Below, piece by piece: positions 46,590 to 56,906 of a DNA stretch of 64,000 bases. The notes beneath the pieces were generated by a model, which worked only from the letters and a program-made list of their open reading frames with translations, searched no databases and had not been told where the DNA came from. Position numbers and translations under genes: made by a program. Source of the DNA: Perilla frutescens (taxonomy: Eukaryota; Streptophyta; Magnoliopsida; Lamiales; Lamiaceae); the NCBI GenBank assembly GCA_026008535.1, contig BRKX01000009.1, positions 64,019,720 through 64,083,719 of the forward strand, in the 5' to 3' direction. Every line of letters begins with the position of its first letter. Within the stretch, counting starts at the first letter, position 1.

Positions 46590-46985
46590 GGCTGGAAATG
46601 AATAAAGTCGTCCACTATTTGGAATTCGGCTCGAAAAAAAAGCTCGTTCGGTTTCTAAACGAGCCGAGCTCGAGTCTCAAAATCGAGCTCAATAAAATTA
46701 TTGAGCATAGCTCGAGCATAGTAATATTCAGCTCAACCAGCTTGCAAACATTTTGGAGCTTGAGCTTAATCGAACATGTTTGCGAACATATTTATGAATA
46801 TTATAAATATTTTAAACATGTAAATTGAATAAGTTTCTTTTAAACAAGCTATTTTCGAGCATTCGAGTTTTGGCTTAATTAGTAAAATTTTCAATATTTC
46901 ACGAGTCGGAGTCGAGCTCAAGCTAAATTCGAGCATGATAAATATTTGTCGGAACAAGAAGAAAAAAGTTCGATTCGATATATTT
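46590..46985. mobile_element. GAGCTCG-rich dispersed repeat, second copy
   Basis: Starts GGCTGGAAATGAATAAAG and contains AACGAGCCGAGCTCGAG and other degenerate GAGCTCGA motifs, as at 249-590. Confidence 0.5.
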
Positions 46986-47118
46986 AACTGTACTATCCCA
47001 CAAGGGTATTGATCGTGCCACGTCATCATTTTTTTTTCTTCGATCCCTCGATCAGATGATGGTAGCTAGCGTGTTCCGATGGGGGATTTAGAACTTTGCC
47101 ATCCACCCCAAAAATACA

Positions 47119-47990
47119 ATGGTTAAAAGGCTTACGTATAGTGAGGAAGTGCAGGTTTGCTTTCTCCCTTGCTGCTGCTTGATATTAATGAGAATTAAAA
47201 ATAGTACAATGAAAATTGTTTTGATCATGTACCCTCAATTTTGCTACAGTGTACTGTTTTGGAGGTTAATGTTGTTGAAGGTCATGGGACTACTATTGAT
47301 GTGGTATTAGTAAATGGTGAGCTTTATGAAGGAGATCAAACAGCTGTTTGTGGTATGCAGGTACATATATAGCATTCCATGCTTTCATTTATATGTTTGG
47401 TTCCTTTAGAAGAAGATAATCACAAGCATTCGACTGGCTTTTTCGTGCAGAGGCCCGTTGCTACCACGATTAGAGCATTGCTAACACCCCACCCCATGAG
47501 GGAGCTTCGAGTTAAGGTGAGAACTTCTAACTCTACTATTTCATGAATAGCTTCTGCATAATGTTGGATTTGTCATAATTGGTTATTAACATTTCAGTGT
47601 GTGTGTGTGTGTGTGTGTTTTTCTTCCTAGGGAACATATTTGCATCACAAAGAAATCAAGGCTGCAAGGGTATCAAGATTGCTGCACAGGTAACCGTGTC
47701 TCATTCTCATAAATCATAAATATTGAAAATTGAAGAATGTTAATTTAGAAAAAATATGTTATTGATTATTATCTATTAAAAGCACAAAGAGAGAATGCTG
47801 CTAGTAGCATGCATGCTTGCCTAATTGAAGTGCTGAAAAAAATTATTTGCTTTATTAGACACCATCTGGCCTGATTAAGCACCTTCACCTTCTTATTAAG
47901 TTTGCATTCATTTGTGCAGACATATATATACTCGGTTAATACTTCTTCCTCGTTTCTTTCTTCAGGGCCTCGAGCACACCATTATTTTCT
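47119..47990 (+). pseudogene. Fragment of translation initiation factor eIF5B gene with introns
   Basis: Five exon-like pieces with GT-AG borders encode consecutive eIF5B sequence: MVKRLTYSEEVQ (to 47154), CTVLEVNVVEGHGTTIDVVL...VCGMQ (47250-47360), RPVATTIRALLTPHPMRELR (47451-47516), GTYLHHKEIKAA (47631-47689) and GLEHTI (from 47966). In eIF5B this is the segment after the GTPase core, including a beta-barrel domain. Exon 4 is 59 bp long where the family reading needs 60, so AAQGIKIAAQ becomes a frameshift. The GTPase-coding exons upstream and the rest downstream are absent, and the last exon runs into unrelated sequence. It is a stranded genomic fragment, not a retrocopy, since introns are kept. 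Confidence 0.85.
47597..47620. repeat. (TG)n microsatellite in an eIF5B-fragment intron
   Basis: About 11 GT dinucleotides just before the TTTTTCTTCCTAG acceptor. Confidence 0.9.
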
Positions 47991-48065
47991 TATTTCTAGA
48001 GTATGCCAAACTACATTTGATCGATGAGTTTGTTTGGCTTTAATTGCAAAATAAATTCTACTAGT

Positions 48066-48215
48066 TTGTTCGAGCTTGGCTCGATAATTTCATCGAGCTC
48101 GATTCGAGACTCGAGCTCGAGTGGTTTAGAAAATGAACGAACTCCAAACGAGCCTTTTTCGAGCTGAACTCCGATCCAAATAGCTCATGAGGGGTTCTGT
48201 TCATTTACAACCCTA
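48066..48215. mobile_element. GAGCTCG-rich dispersed repeat, third copy (inverted)
   Basis: Ends with TCATTTACAACCCTAG, the reverse complement of the AGGGCTGGAAATGA-like start of the other copies. Contains ATCGAGCTCGATTCGAGACT and related motifs. Confidence 0.5.
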
Positions 48216-48774
48216 GATGTAGGCTTAGATAGCCGAACACCAAATTTGGTGTTTTGGTGTTCGTTGGAGTCGCTCTATAATATATTCCAAAAAGGAGATT
48301 TAATTATAGTTTGGAAAAAAAAAATTGATTTGACTAATAATAAATTTCACTACCAGCAAATACAGAATATGCTAGATTTGATCCAAACTTATATATTTTT
48401 ACATTTTGAAAATGAAAAAATGACTATTAATCATTAAACTGAAAATTAATTTTCTGACCAATTAACTTGTGTTTTTGAAGGAGAGGTACTAGTAGGAAGA
48501 CTTCTGCCAATAAATTAGCAATTTTAGTCTGCCAAGTTGCAATTCCAAAACTAATACAAATTCAAGTTGTTGTGAAGAAGAATTGTATTCAACAAAGTGA
48601 TGCTCGTTCAAAGCTTACAATGATCTAAATGCAAAACGGTATCTCCAAACTATCACAAACAAAGATAAAAAATGGAACTAGGGTTATCAGGAAAAGACCA
48701 AAATACCATACCAACTAAAAATATACATTATCATTTTTCTAACAGTAATAACATTCTAAAACGATTGGAAATCA

Positions 48775-48850
48775 GAACGAGCTTACATTCTCCATCCCGA
48801 AGGTTTTGAGTGGAAGAAAGCTCGATCGGGGTATAAATGACTGCTCACTA
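48775..48850 (-). pseudogene. Duplicated C-terminal end of an F-box/FBA gene
   Basis: Nearly identical to 48957-49030, the 3' end of the adjacent pseudogene (TTACATTCTCCATC, AAGGTTTTGAGTGGAAGAAAG, GGTATAAATGACTGCTC), including about 20 bp of downstream flank. It is a local duplication of the gene tail. Confidence 0.75.
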
Positions 48851-48959
48851 CGTGCTATAGCGCTATAGAATTTCCCATATTTGAACACAAATATGTTCAA
48901 CAATGCATTGAATAACATAAAACTAAACTACGTAATAACATTCTAAAATGATTGAAAAA

Positions 48960-49839
48960 TCAGAACGAGCTTACATTCTCCATCGCGAAGGTTTTGAGTG
49001 GAAGAAAGCTCGGGGTATAAATGACTGCTCTGCTGGTATCAATTTCGTCAAACCATCCATTAATATCAATTTGTTCAAGAATAGTTCTAGTCTTGCTTGA
49101 GAGGAAATACAGTTTGTGGGTGCGTTTACGTCCAAGCAAGATGTTGTTGCCATCTTTGAAAACTTTGATGAGAAATAAACATCCATGACTAATATTACAT
49201 CTACTAATGACAAATTCCTTTACCCAATATTTCTCATTTCCATATTCCTTCATCAACCATATACCACTCTCAGACAAAGAAATACCACATAAAAAACATA
49301 GGCAATCCCCCAATGCACAAAGGGTTGCAGAAGTACGATGAACATCACCAAAAAGATACTGAGGAATAGGAAACTTACTAAAGAGTTCGGTTTCAAGATC
49401 AAAGCATGAAATTCAGACATCTAAATCATGAGTTACCATGCAGTGAAGATTTCCTTCCAGAAACACAATCAAGCTCATACATTCATACAAGAACCGGCCA
49501 CCGGTTGCAAAGCTTCTCCATGATCCCGTTCCAAGAGTGTATACCTCGCACTTAGACTCATCATATAATGTAGCCCCAGGGGGGCCGGGATCACGGAACA
49601 TTCTAACCACCTTATATTCACCTCTCCGTTTGCTCACTCCGAATCCAAATGTGTCCAGTTGGAATCTACAGTAAGAGGCCGTGGAAACCACTTTTGGAGG
49701 AGGAAGCTTGATGCAGTCACGAGTGATTGGAAACCACTTTACGAACACACTTGCAGATCATAGCTGTTCCAACAGGGAGTCTCGAGAGGATGTTGATGAT
49801 GATTTCTGGTGGGAGATATGTGAATAAATCTTGCTCCAT
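48960..49839 (-). pseudogene. F-box/FBA pseudogene on the minus strand
   Basis: ATG at 49839 opens MEQDLFTYLPPEIIINILSR and reads to CKCVRK. There a deletion of about 85 codons joins the F-box to the PITRDCIKLP motif with a frame change. The FBA part is then open (FGFGVSKRRGEYKVVRMF, CEVYTLGTGSWRSF, LEGNLHC). A TGA at 49413-49415 replaces the tryptophan of the VWISCFDLE motif. The same frame continues with ISCFDLETELFSKF, WLMKEYGNEKYWVKEF and PSFLPLKTFAMENVSSF to 48960. It has three separate lesions, and with its neighbours at 48775 and 50282 it is among the only minus-strand family members seen. Confidence 0.88.
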
Positions 49840-50281
49840 TCTGGGATTTTGATTGGTTTAGTTTGTGTGGTTTATATGATCAGAGGCCTATTTTGGAGTA
49901 TATTTCTGCAAAATTTGTATAATACACCTTCTCTTTGCTCTTTCACTAGTTGATTATTTTCTTCACCTCCCTTAGCAAATAAATAATTTTTCATCAAATT
50001 TCAGGCATAATAATTTATCACTAAACCACAACTCCTCCCCCTCTCACGAACTCTATAACAACGAGAACCGGAAAAGAATCAAGCAATGAAACCCTAAGTT
50101 GAAATAACGCAAAACAAAAGAAGATAAAAAGTAAAAAATATTGAGGGATCAAAGAATCTTACCAGACCTTCAATCTCTTGCTCGGAAAAAATAAGGTTTT
50201 CCAAATCATAGGTTGTGAGGAGTAAGGCCGAATGGCTGTGTCCTATATATCGTCGTAAGAGAAAACCCTAGCTAGCTAAAT

Positions 50282-50510
50282 TCACCATCTTTCAAGACTT
50301 TGAAGGGATAAACGATTATGAGGAAGTTTCTTGATGATAAACGATTCTTTCATCACCCTGATAACGATCTCATTTTTAAAATCATTTGAAAATGATGAAT
50401 TATGGCATAAGCACAGGCGATCCCTCAAAGCAGACACACTAGAAGTGAATAAAAAAAAGCGAGGACTAAGAGGAGAAAACGTGGTGAAAACTTGTGTTTC
50501 AAGATCAAAG
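50282..50510 (-). pseudogene. F-box/FBA fragment interrupted by a solo LTR
   Basis: On the minus strand it reads CFDLETQVFTTFSPLSPRF, then SALRDRLCLCHN, EIVIRVMKE and, in another frame, an equivalent of KVFKDGE. At 50510 the codons for CFD are cut by the LTR. Across it, at 51870-51885, the sequence continues with AATTTCTTGCTTTGA, completing the family ISCFDLE motif. Confidence 0.75.
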
Positions 50511-51869
50511 TGTAACACCCTAATTTCATAAAAATATTGTGTAGGTAAATACGTAAACCTAATTGATTGGCTATTAATTGTTGGCATCAAATCCTTTAAT
50601 AATAATAATCAAATAATTAAGTTGATGTGTGGCAAAGCTATCCAAATCACGAGAATTAGAGATGAGTTTTAGAGAGAGAACTGGTAAGGCTAGGGATTTA
50701 AGAAAAGGATAATGATTTGGGAATTCTATTCTTAAACATAGTTTGTTATTTCAACTACATACACAAATTCCTAGGTCATTAATTCTTAGGTTATTAATAG
50801 TCTGCCTCAAATCTCCATAACCTTTAATTAGTATTTAAATAATAAACTATTGTATTACATTAATTATTCAAAGCACAAATATTAATCGAAATTATATATT
50901 CAATTCTGCCTAACATAATATATAATTTATCTATAGATAATCGAAGTTTCTGATTATTTTTATAAAAAAAAAACCTCTAATCTTTTACTTAAATTAAGTA
51001 TTTGATACCTTATTAAATATAACTGTTTAATATAATTAAATTGAATTCTCTGTTAGGCAAAGGCGCGTTACTTCCTGCAAGTTCTAACATTTTGCATTGA
51101 AAAGTCGAGTTAAAAGTCTTCAAAGTAAAGGTGGGGAATTTTATACGCACGTGGTTATTTATTATCCATTATATATTGATCTTGTGATTTATTGTTCGAT
51201 TGAATGTTTATGTGAAAGTTAAAGTTAAAGTATGTCAGAAACCGTTCATAGGTCCGGGACCGTAAAAGTTGTCCTTGGGTCGCCCACCATGCATGTGTAT
51301 ATGCATATACTTGTTCAGAGACCGTTAATAGGTCTGAGGCTGTGATAAGTTGCCTTTGAGCTGACTCCCCACTGTTCAAACAATTATTATTATGTGACAT
51401 GACATGAATGTCTGAATTATGAGTTACTTGTTTAATATGTTTTGGATAATGCGTATTCTTCACTGAGTGTATTCGTTATACTCATCCCATTATTATAACA
51501 TTTCAGGTTGAGGAGTTCAGTGATGATGATGTGGAGATGGATGTGAACTAAGTTTTTATTTAAATATTTAAGTTATTAGACTTGTTTAATTTCTAAACTT
51601 TTAGTTGATGTTATACTTTGTTGGATTGTGGATTTCTAACTTAAAAATATTTAGGAGTTTGAATTATATAAAATCGCTTCCGCTCTATGTCTTTTGAATG
51701 GTTATGTTGTTATGATATTTGCTTGAAATGAGTTTATCAAAATATTATTATTATAGGGTTAAGTATAGGTTTTTCTTCCATATTTGAGAATATGTTCTAA
51801 ATTACCGTTTTACATGTTAATTTCTATAAAATAAATTGCATTTTATGTTTATAAAATTAGGGTGTTACA
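50511..51869. mobile_element. Solo LTR (Ty3/Gypsy-like ends)
   Basis: Starts TGTAACACCCTAATTTCATAA and ends TTATAAAATTAGGGTGTTACA, the inverted TG...CA ends common in plant Gypsy LTRs. TCAAAG occurs on both sides (50505-50510 and 51870-51875). No second LTR, primer-binding site or internal gag-pol region is present, so it is a solo LTR of 1359 bp left by recombination. A short open frame on the minus strand inside it is not a gene. Confidence 0.82.
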
Positions 51870-52036
51870 TCAAAGCAAGAAATTGAACCAAATAATATGT
51901 GACAAAAGCGTGTATGAGATCGTGTATGATGATCTTTTATGTTAGACGGGATAAATAGGATCAAATCCATCATAAATAGCCCCAAATCCAGCCATGACAT
52001 CTCAAATAAAGGCCCAATAGTGAAATATCCTCTCTA

Positions 52037-52235
52037 GAATAGACCAAGATTTCTTCGAATCTTTACCATCAGAAATGTTAGTGAAATATCCTCTCTCAAC
52101 TCCCGGCTCGAACAATTACGAGCTGCAAGTGTGTTTGCAAGCCATGGCTCGATCTGCTCGCGAGTCCCGAGTTTGTCAAGTCCTCCGGTAGCCGGCTCAA
52201 GTGCGAAGGAAATATCGTAGGGGCATTTGATCGGA
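52037..52235 (+). pseudogene. F-box gene fragment, 9683 subgroup
   Basis: The start codon is ATA in place of ATG (ATAGACCAAGATTTCTTCG). It then gives DQDFFESLPSEM with a short disturbed stretch, CKCVCKPWLDLLASPEFVKS, and a jump of about 430 bp of coding sequence to SGSRLKCEGNIVGAF. The shared 3' flank follows. It is non-functional. Confidence 0.8.
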
Positions 52236-52244
52236 CCCTAAGAT

Positions 52245-53005
52245 TTCGGTGAAATTTTTTTGTTATGATTGTTTTTTCGGTGAAAATGTCATTTTGTTAT
52301 AGAAGTTGGTTGGCTTACTTGAGAGTCTCTCGTTGTCTGAAATGAGCCGGAAGAGGTTTTTTGCTAAAACTGTTGGGTCATTGATGTTATAATATTCGAA
52401 CATTGTGAATTCAATTGTAATATTAGAACATATTTGATTATTTTTGTTAAAATATCCGGACATTGTGAATTAAAGTTTAATAATTCAAACATTATTATTT
52501 TTTTAAAACGTTTAAATGTTGAAAATTAAATTCTATTTTACCCTAAAATATAAATTGGGCGAAGGTTCATTTTGATCCTATAACTATTTGTATAGGAGCG
52601 CTTTGATCCCTATTTATCTTTTTGGTTCAAAATGTTCCTATAATTATTTTAAAGGTTTAATTTGGTCCCTATTTTGAAGATAATTTGTTAATTCTGTATT
52701 TTTTATGTATGAATCATGTGTGTGAATTTGTGAAACAATTGTACGGTGATTTGCGTCCTCCCACTCCCCAGACCCTAATTATTCACAATAATCATCTAAT
52801 TCTAATCAAAATTAATTAGGCATAAGCTTAATTAGTTAGGAATTAGGATCAATGCAATAATCACTATACCCCTAGTTATTTTCGAAAATGAAAAAAAAAA
52901 CCATTTAAAAAAAAAATCTACTCTAAAAAACTCATACGCTAATAGATGGTTCTTCCCCAAACAAAACACAAAAAATAACACACCTACTCATGCAATTAGT
53001 GTTGA
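52245..53005. other. Shared F-box 3' flank
   Basis: Contains the TTGTTTTTTCGGTGAAAATG and GTTGGGTCATTGATGTTATAATA motifs and, at about 52750-52860, a CCTCCCACTCCC...AATCATCTAATTCTAATC block also present at 63760-63830. No gene is present. Confidence 0.55.
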
Positions 53006-53009
53006 AAAT

Positions 53010-53349
53010 TAAATCAAATAATTCGATACTTGACTCGTATTTGCTCGTTAAATGATTGTTTGAGCTCGATTTGATAACCATATTAAATAAGTTTGAACAT
53101 AATTTTGTATTTGATAAGAGTTAAAATTCGGTCCGAAATCGAGATCGATATATAAGTAAAAATTGAGCAAACATGTATAAGAATAACAAACTACTCGAGC
53201 TGGACTTGTGTTCGGCTTGATTACAGTTCGTTTGTGCTCGACTCGATTGGTAATCATACAAACTTAAATATAAATTTTAAATCTCCATATCATTTTAAAT
53301 AAACTTGAACATATGTATGTTCGAATTAGGCTCGATTCATTTACAATCC
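53010..53349. mobile_element. GAGCTCG-rich dispersed repeat, fourth copy (diverged)
   Basis: Contains TTGAGCTCGATTTGATAACC and CTCGAGCTGGACTTG and ends with CTCGATTCATTTACAATCC, like the third copy. It is strongly diverged. Confidence 0.4.
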
Positions 53350-53734
53350 AATGTGCAATGTGCACACTGATATTTTACGAAAATTTTATATTTTTCATAA
53401 TTTCCATTAATTGTCCAAACATGTCCTTATAACTTACTTTATAAGTAGAATTTAATAATCATCATCAAATTATTAAAGTACATCTATAAATAAGTAAAAA
53501 TTTAATTTGTACGAATGTGAATATTTTTACTAAACTTATCATAATTTGCAAAAAAATATCGGAACATTTCAACAAATTTTATTAAATTTAAAATATTAAA
53601 TAATGGATATAATCATATACTTGATAATTATTATTTAAAAAAATAAAAATAAAAAATCAGTAAAGCCTTTTGTTTTAACTTTTTTTTTTAACCTATTATT
53701 TCTAGTCTCCCAAGTTCGACAACATTTACGACAA

Positions 53735-54184
53735 TCCCTATTTCCGCCGCCGTGGCGCCGCCCTCTACTTTGGCCCATCTCCACCGGCTTCTCTAGAATA
53801 TGCAGCGTGAGCTTGTATTTTCCCATTCCATAATTTTGTATCACTCTGTTTTTCGTTTTTCATTCATTGTTAACTTGATTTTTTCCCTTCTGATTATCGG
53901 AATGATTTTAAAATTATTGCTCATCTGAACACTGTTGTTGGAGTTATTGTAATTAGATAAATTTGGATCACGTTTTGCAGTTATTGTAAGAAGAATTTGT
54001 TATGAATTTGCCAAAATAATTTGACGATAATGGATTGGGATTTAGGGTTTAGGCCTAAAATCTGTGTAGTTCTCGCCATTCACTGATAGAAATTAGAATA
54101 TCCTACATTTGATGTTATATTATTGTGTGATGTCAAATATCTCAGATTAAAGCTTTAATACAGCTACCTGTTTTATTTGATCAG
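53735..54184 (+). other. 5' leader exon and 5'-UTR intron of F-box copy at 54233
   Basis: The leader CCGCCGCCGTGGCGCCGCCC ends AATATGCAGC at a GTGAGC donor (53807). The acceptor TTTGATCAG ends at 54184. After splicing the leader ATG opens only a 14-codon frame that stops before the main ATG. Confidence 0.75.
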
Positions 54185-54232
54185 AGAGGGAAAAAATCAA
54201 GAAAACAGAGAGAAACTGCTGAAAATACCGAA

Positions 54233-55426
54233 ATGGGGCAAGATTTTTTCACATATCTCCCATCGGAAATGATAATGAATATCCTCTCAAGGCTTCCAAT
54301 TCGAAGCATTATTCGGTGCAAGTGTGTTTGCAAGTCATGGCTCGATCTGCTTGCCACGCCTGAGTTTGTGAAGTCCCATCTTTCCAAATCAGTCGCATGC
54401 CTTGCTGTGTCTTTTGATGCAAACCACCCAAAGCCATACAAATTCTTTGAATTTGTAGACGAGCTTAATCTTGACTGCCACTTGCCTCGTTGGAACATGG
54501 TTACACTCTTCAACTCCAACCTCCCTTGTGCTGAGCCTCTGCATAGTTCAGCTAATGGTTTGCTCTTTTTGTGCAATCAAGGTGCGAGGCGTTTTGATCT
54601 TTACAGACTACAACGGGATGGTGTCATGTGGCCTCGTAATCTTTTCATATGCAATCCAATCACTCGTGACTACATTATGATTCCTTGTCCTCAAGAGTCC
54701 TCCTCCAAAGATCAACTCCAACTGGACGCTTATGGATTTGGAGTGAGCAGAATGAGTGGGCAATATAAGCTGGTTCGGATGTTCCACCAATGGATACGAG
54801 GAACAGGTTTTACAGCGAAGCTTGTTGAATCTGAGTGCCAAGTATACACTGTTGGAACTGGATCGTGGAGAAGAATTGGCTCTGGTGGGCGGCCGCTCTT
54901 GTATACAGAAAATGACATAGGGGTGTTTCTGAATGGGAATCTTCACTGGCTGGCACGTGAAGTGGAGGGCTCTTTTGTATGGATTTCTTGCTTTGATCTT
55001 GAAACTGAAGTTTTTAGCACATTTTCTCCTCCTCTTCATCTTCGTGGTAGTCGTACGCGTAGTAGGGTCATGTCTGCTTTGGGGGAATGCCTATGTCTAT
55101 GCGATAAGTCAGCTGATGATGAGATTGCTATCTGGTCGATGAAGGAGTATGGAGATGATAAATCTTGGACGAAGGAGTTTATCTTCCCCACAATGTCTCC
55201 TCTTGTTTATCAATATATTCGCCCCATCAAAGTTTTCGAAAATGGTGACATCTTGATAGCAATGGAAACCCGCGCAAGGCTATTATACTTCACCAGCAAG
55301 ACAAAATCTATTCGAAAACTTAAAGTGTTTGGATTGAATGTCGATTTTAGCTTCCGTGCAATCATGTACACCCCGAGCTTTGTTCCACTCAAAACTTTTG
55401 CAATGGAGAATGTAATCTCATTCTGA
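54233..55426 (+). CDS. F-box/FBA protein, At3g07870-like; copy at 54233
   Basis: An intact 397-residue single-exon protein starting MGQDFFTYLPSEM, the longest of the cluster. The F-box is at about residues 4-45 (ILSRLPIRSIIRCKCVCKSWLDLL). The FBA domain follows with NGLLFLCNQG, the DGVMWPRNLFICNPITRDYI insert, YGFGVSRMSGQYKLVRMF, CQVYTVGTGSWRRI, VWISCFDLETEVFSTF and a MKEYGDDKSWTKEF block; it ends MENVISF. It is the closest sister of the gene at 22877. The strongly conserved WLMKEY is WSMKEY here. It is predicted to be an SCF substrate adaptor with unknown target. No lesions are visible. Confidence 0.9.
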   Translation: MGQDFFTYLPSEMIMNILSRLPIRSIIRCKCVCKSWLDLLATPEFVKSHLSKSVACLAVSFDANHPKPYKFFEFVDELNLDCHLPRWNMVTLFNSNLPCAEPLHSSANGLLFLCNQGARRFDLYRLQRDGVMWPRNLFICNPITRDYIMIPCPQESSSKDQLQLDAYGFGVSRMSGQYKLVRMFHQWIRGTGFTAKLVESECQVYTVGTGSWRRIGSGGRPLLYTENDIGVFLNGNLHWLAREVEGSFVWISCFDLETEVFSTFSPPLHLRGSRTRSRVMSALGECLCLCDKSADDEIAIWSMKEYGDDKSWTKEFIFPTMSPLVYQYIRPIKVFENGDILIAMETRARLLYFTSKTKSIRKLKVFGLNVDFSFRAIMYTPSFVPLKTFAMENVISF

Positions 55427-55850
55427 TTACTTCAGACTCATATGTAGATGATGGTGCAATGCATAGATGACGAGGAACATTAGTGAAAGGTAATTCTACT
55501 TGAAATTCCTTCTGTGCTGTAATTTCTATGCCCCTTTTGCAATGACAAGATCATCGTTTTCAGCTTTCATTATTTCTGATTTTGCTTAGCATTCTTCTCT
55601 TCTCTTACATGAAGTGTAGAGCAATTCTTGATTTCTATCAATGTCTGATTTTGCTAAGCATTGCTTTAATAAATGATGTCAAGACTTGTTGAATTTATTG
55701 ACAATTTTCGCATTGGTATGCCTTATTACCTTAATTTTAACTAAATGAATTTTCAAACTACAAAACGAGATGGGTTTCTCTAACCGGTCTCCATTTGAGA
55801 GCTCTCTCTATGTACCTCTCAGCCTTTCTGTTTAACCCATTATTGCTAAT
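55427..55850. other. 3' flank of F-box copy at 54233
   Basis: Resembles the 3' flank of copies at 2004 and 22877 (GCTGTAATTTCTATGCCCCT, CAATGACAAGATCATCG). It probably includes the 3' UTR. Nothing else is seen. Confidence 0.5.
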
Positions 55851-55854
55851 TTTT

Positions 55855-56214
55855 GGATAAATTACACTCCGATACCTACATTTTGGCAATTTTTTAAAAA
55901 ATGGCTCATTTTTTCAAAATTAACAAAAAAGTCTGTACTTTTTCAAATTTTTTGCAAATCTAATATTTAACTAATTTTACGGCATGAAATTGTACGTAAT
56001 TGATTATATTTTAATATTCCTATTTCCTCAATCACGTAAAAAAATCCATCCAATCAAAATATATTAAATTACATACGATTTTCGGACCGTAAAATTGATT
56101 AAATGTTAGATTTACAAAAAATTTGAAAAAATGGTAACTATTTTGTTAATTTTGAAAAAGTCGATAATTTTTGAAATTATACTCAAAATGTAGGTATCAG
56201 AGTTTAATTTACCC
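55855..56214. mobile_element. Foldback MITE, family C
   Basis: A near-complete palindrome of 360 bp. The left end ATAAATTACACTCCGATACC and the right end GGTATCAGAGTTTAATTTAC are inverted copies, as are the internal TTAACTAATTTTACG and CGTAAAATTGATTAA blocks. Sister copies lie at 13259-13625 and 1-151. Confidence 0.82.
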
Positions 56215-56906
56215 ATATTTTTTAGCCTTGTTTTCCCGTAATCTTTAATTTTAGGGTCCATTAAATCAATTTTAGGATATATATTTATATTTATTTTAAA
56301 AAATTAAATTAATTGTCGAGCACAATGCACGAGCTCACGCGTTAGCGTCGGGCGAGTGCATTGTGTGAGTCGCCGAATTAAAAAAATAAAATCTTTCACT
56401 TTAATTTTAGGGTTCATAAAATTAATTTTAGGATATATATTTATAATTATTTTTAAAAATTAAATTAATTCATTTTAATTTTTAGGGTTCAGTAATTGTA
56501 TTTTATGATATATAATTTGGGTGGAAAAACAGAAAAATCGAAAAAAAAATAAAAAAAATTTGGCCCGTGCAAACCATATGCCGCACATGGGGTCCACGCG
56601 CCTAAAATGGGGCAGTTTTTTTTTTTGGCTGCTAGCCCATTTGGGCCTGGGCAGTCTGATGGGCCCAGTCCCATATAGTGCACAGGAGAGTGCCCCATTT
56701 ATTATATACTTTTGTACCCTTCTTTAAACAAGACAATGGCATTAGTCAAATTACTTTGTGATTGATAGGTTGTAGTGAAAATATAATTAAATCCAACATA
56801 TTTTAATATAGGGGGCAACAAGTATTCATGGAGGGAAAAGAATATATGATGATAAACATATATATCTTGCATGAAGATATTGCCCACCACAGTTGCGATT
56901 TATTTA
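56215..56906. other. Intergenic DNA
   Basis: Contains a GC-richer run at about 56325-56370 and about 56560-56690 (GGGCCTGGGCAGTCTGATGG). The two short open frames there have no recognisable product. No gene is called. Confidence 0.4.

Noticed and set aside
51155..51463. 102-codon minus-strand frame
   Set aside because: Lies wholly inside the solo LTR, with no recognisable domain.
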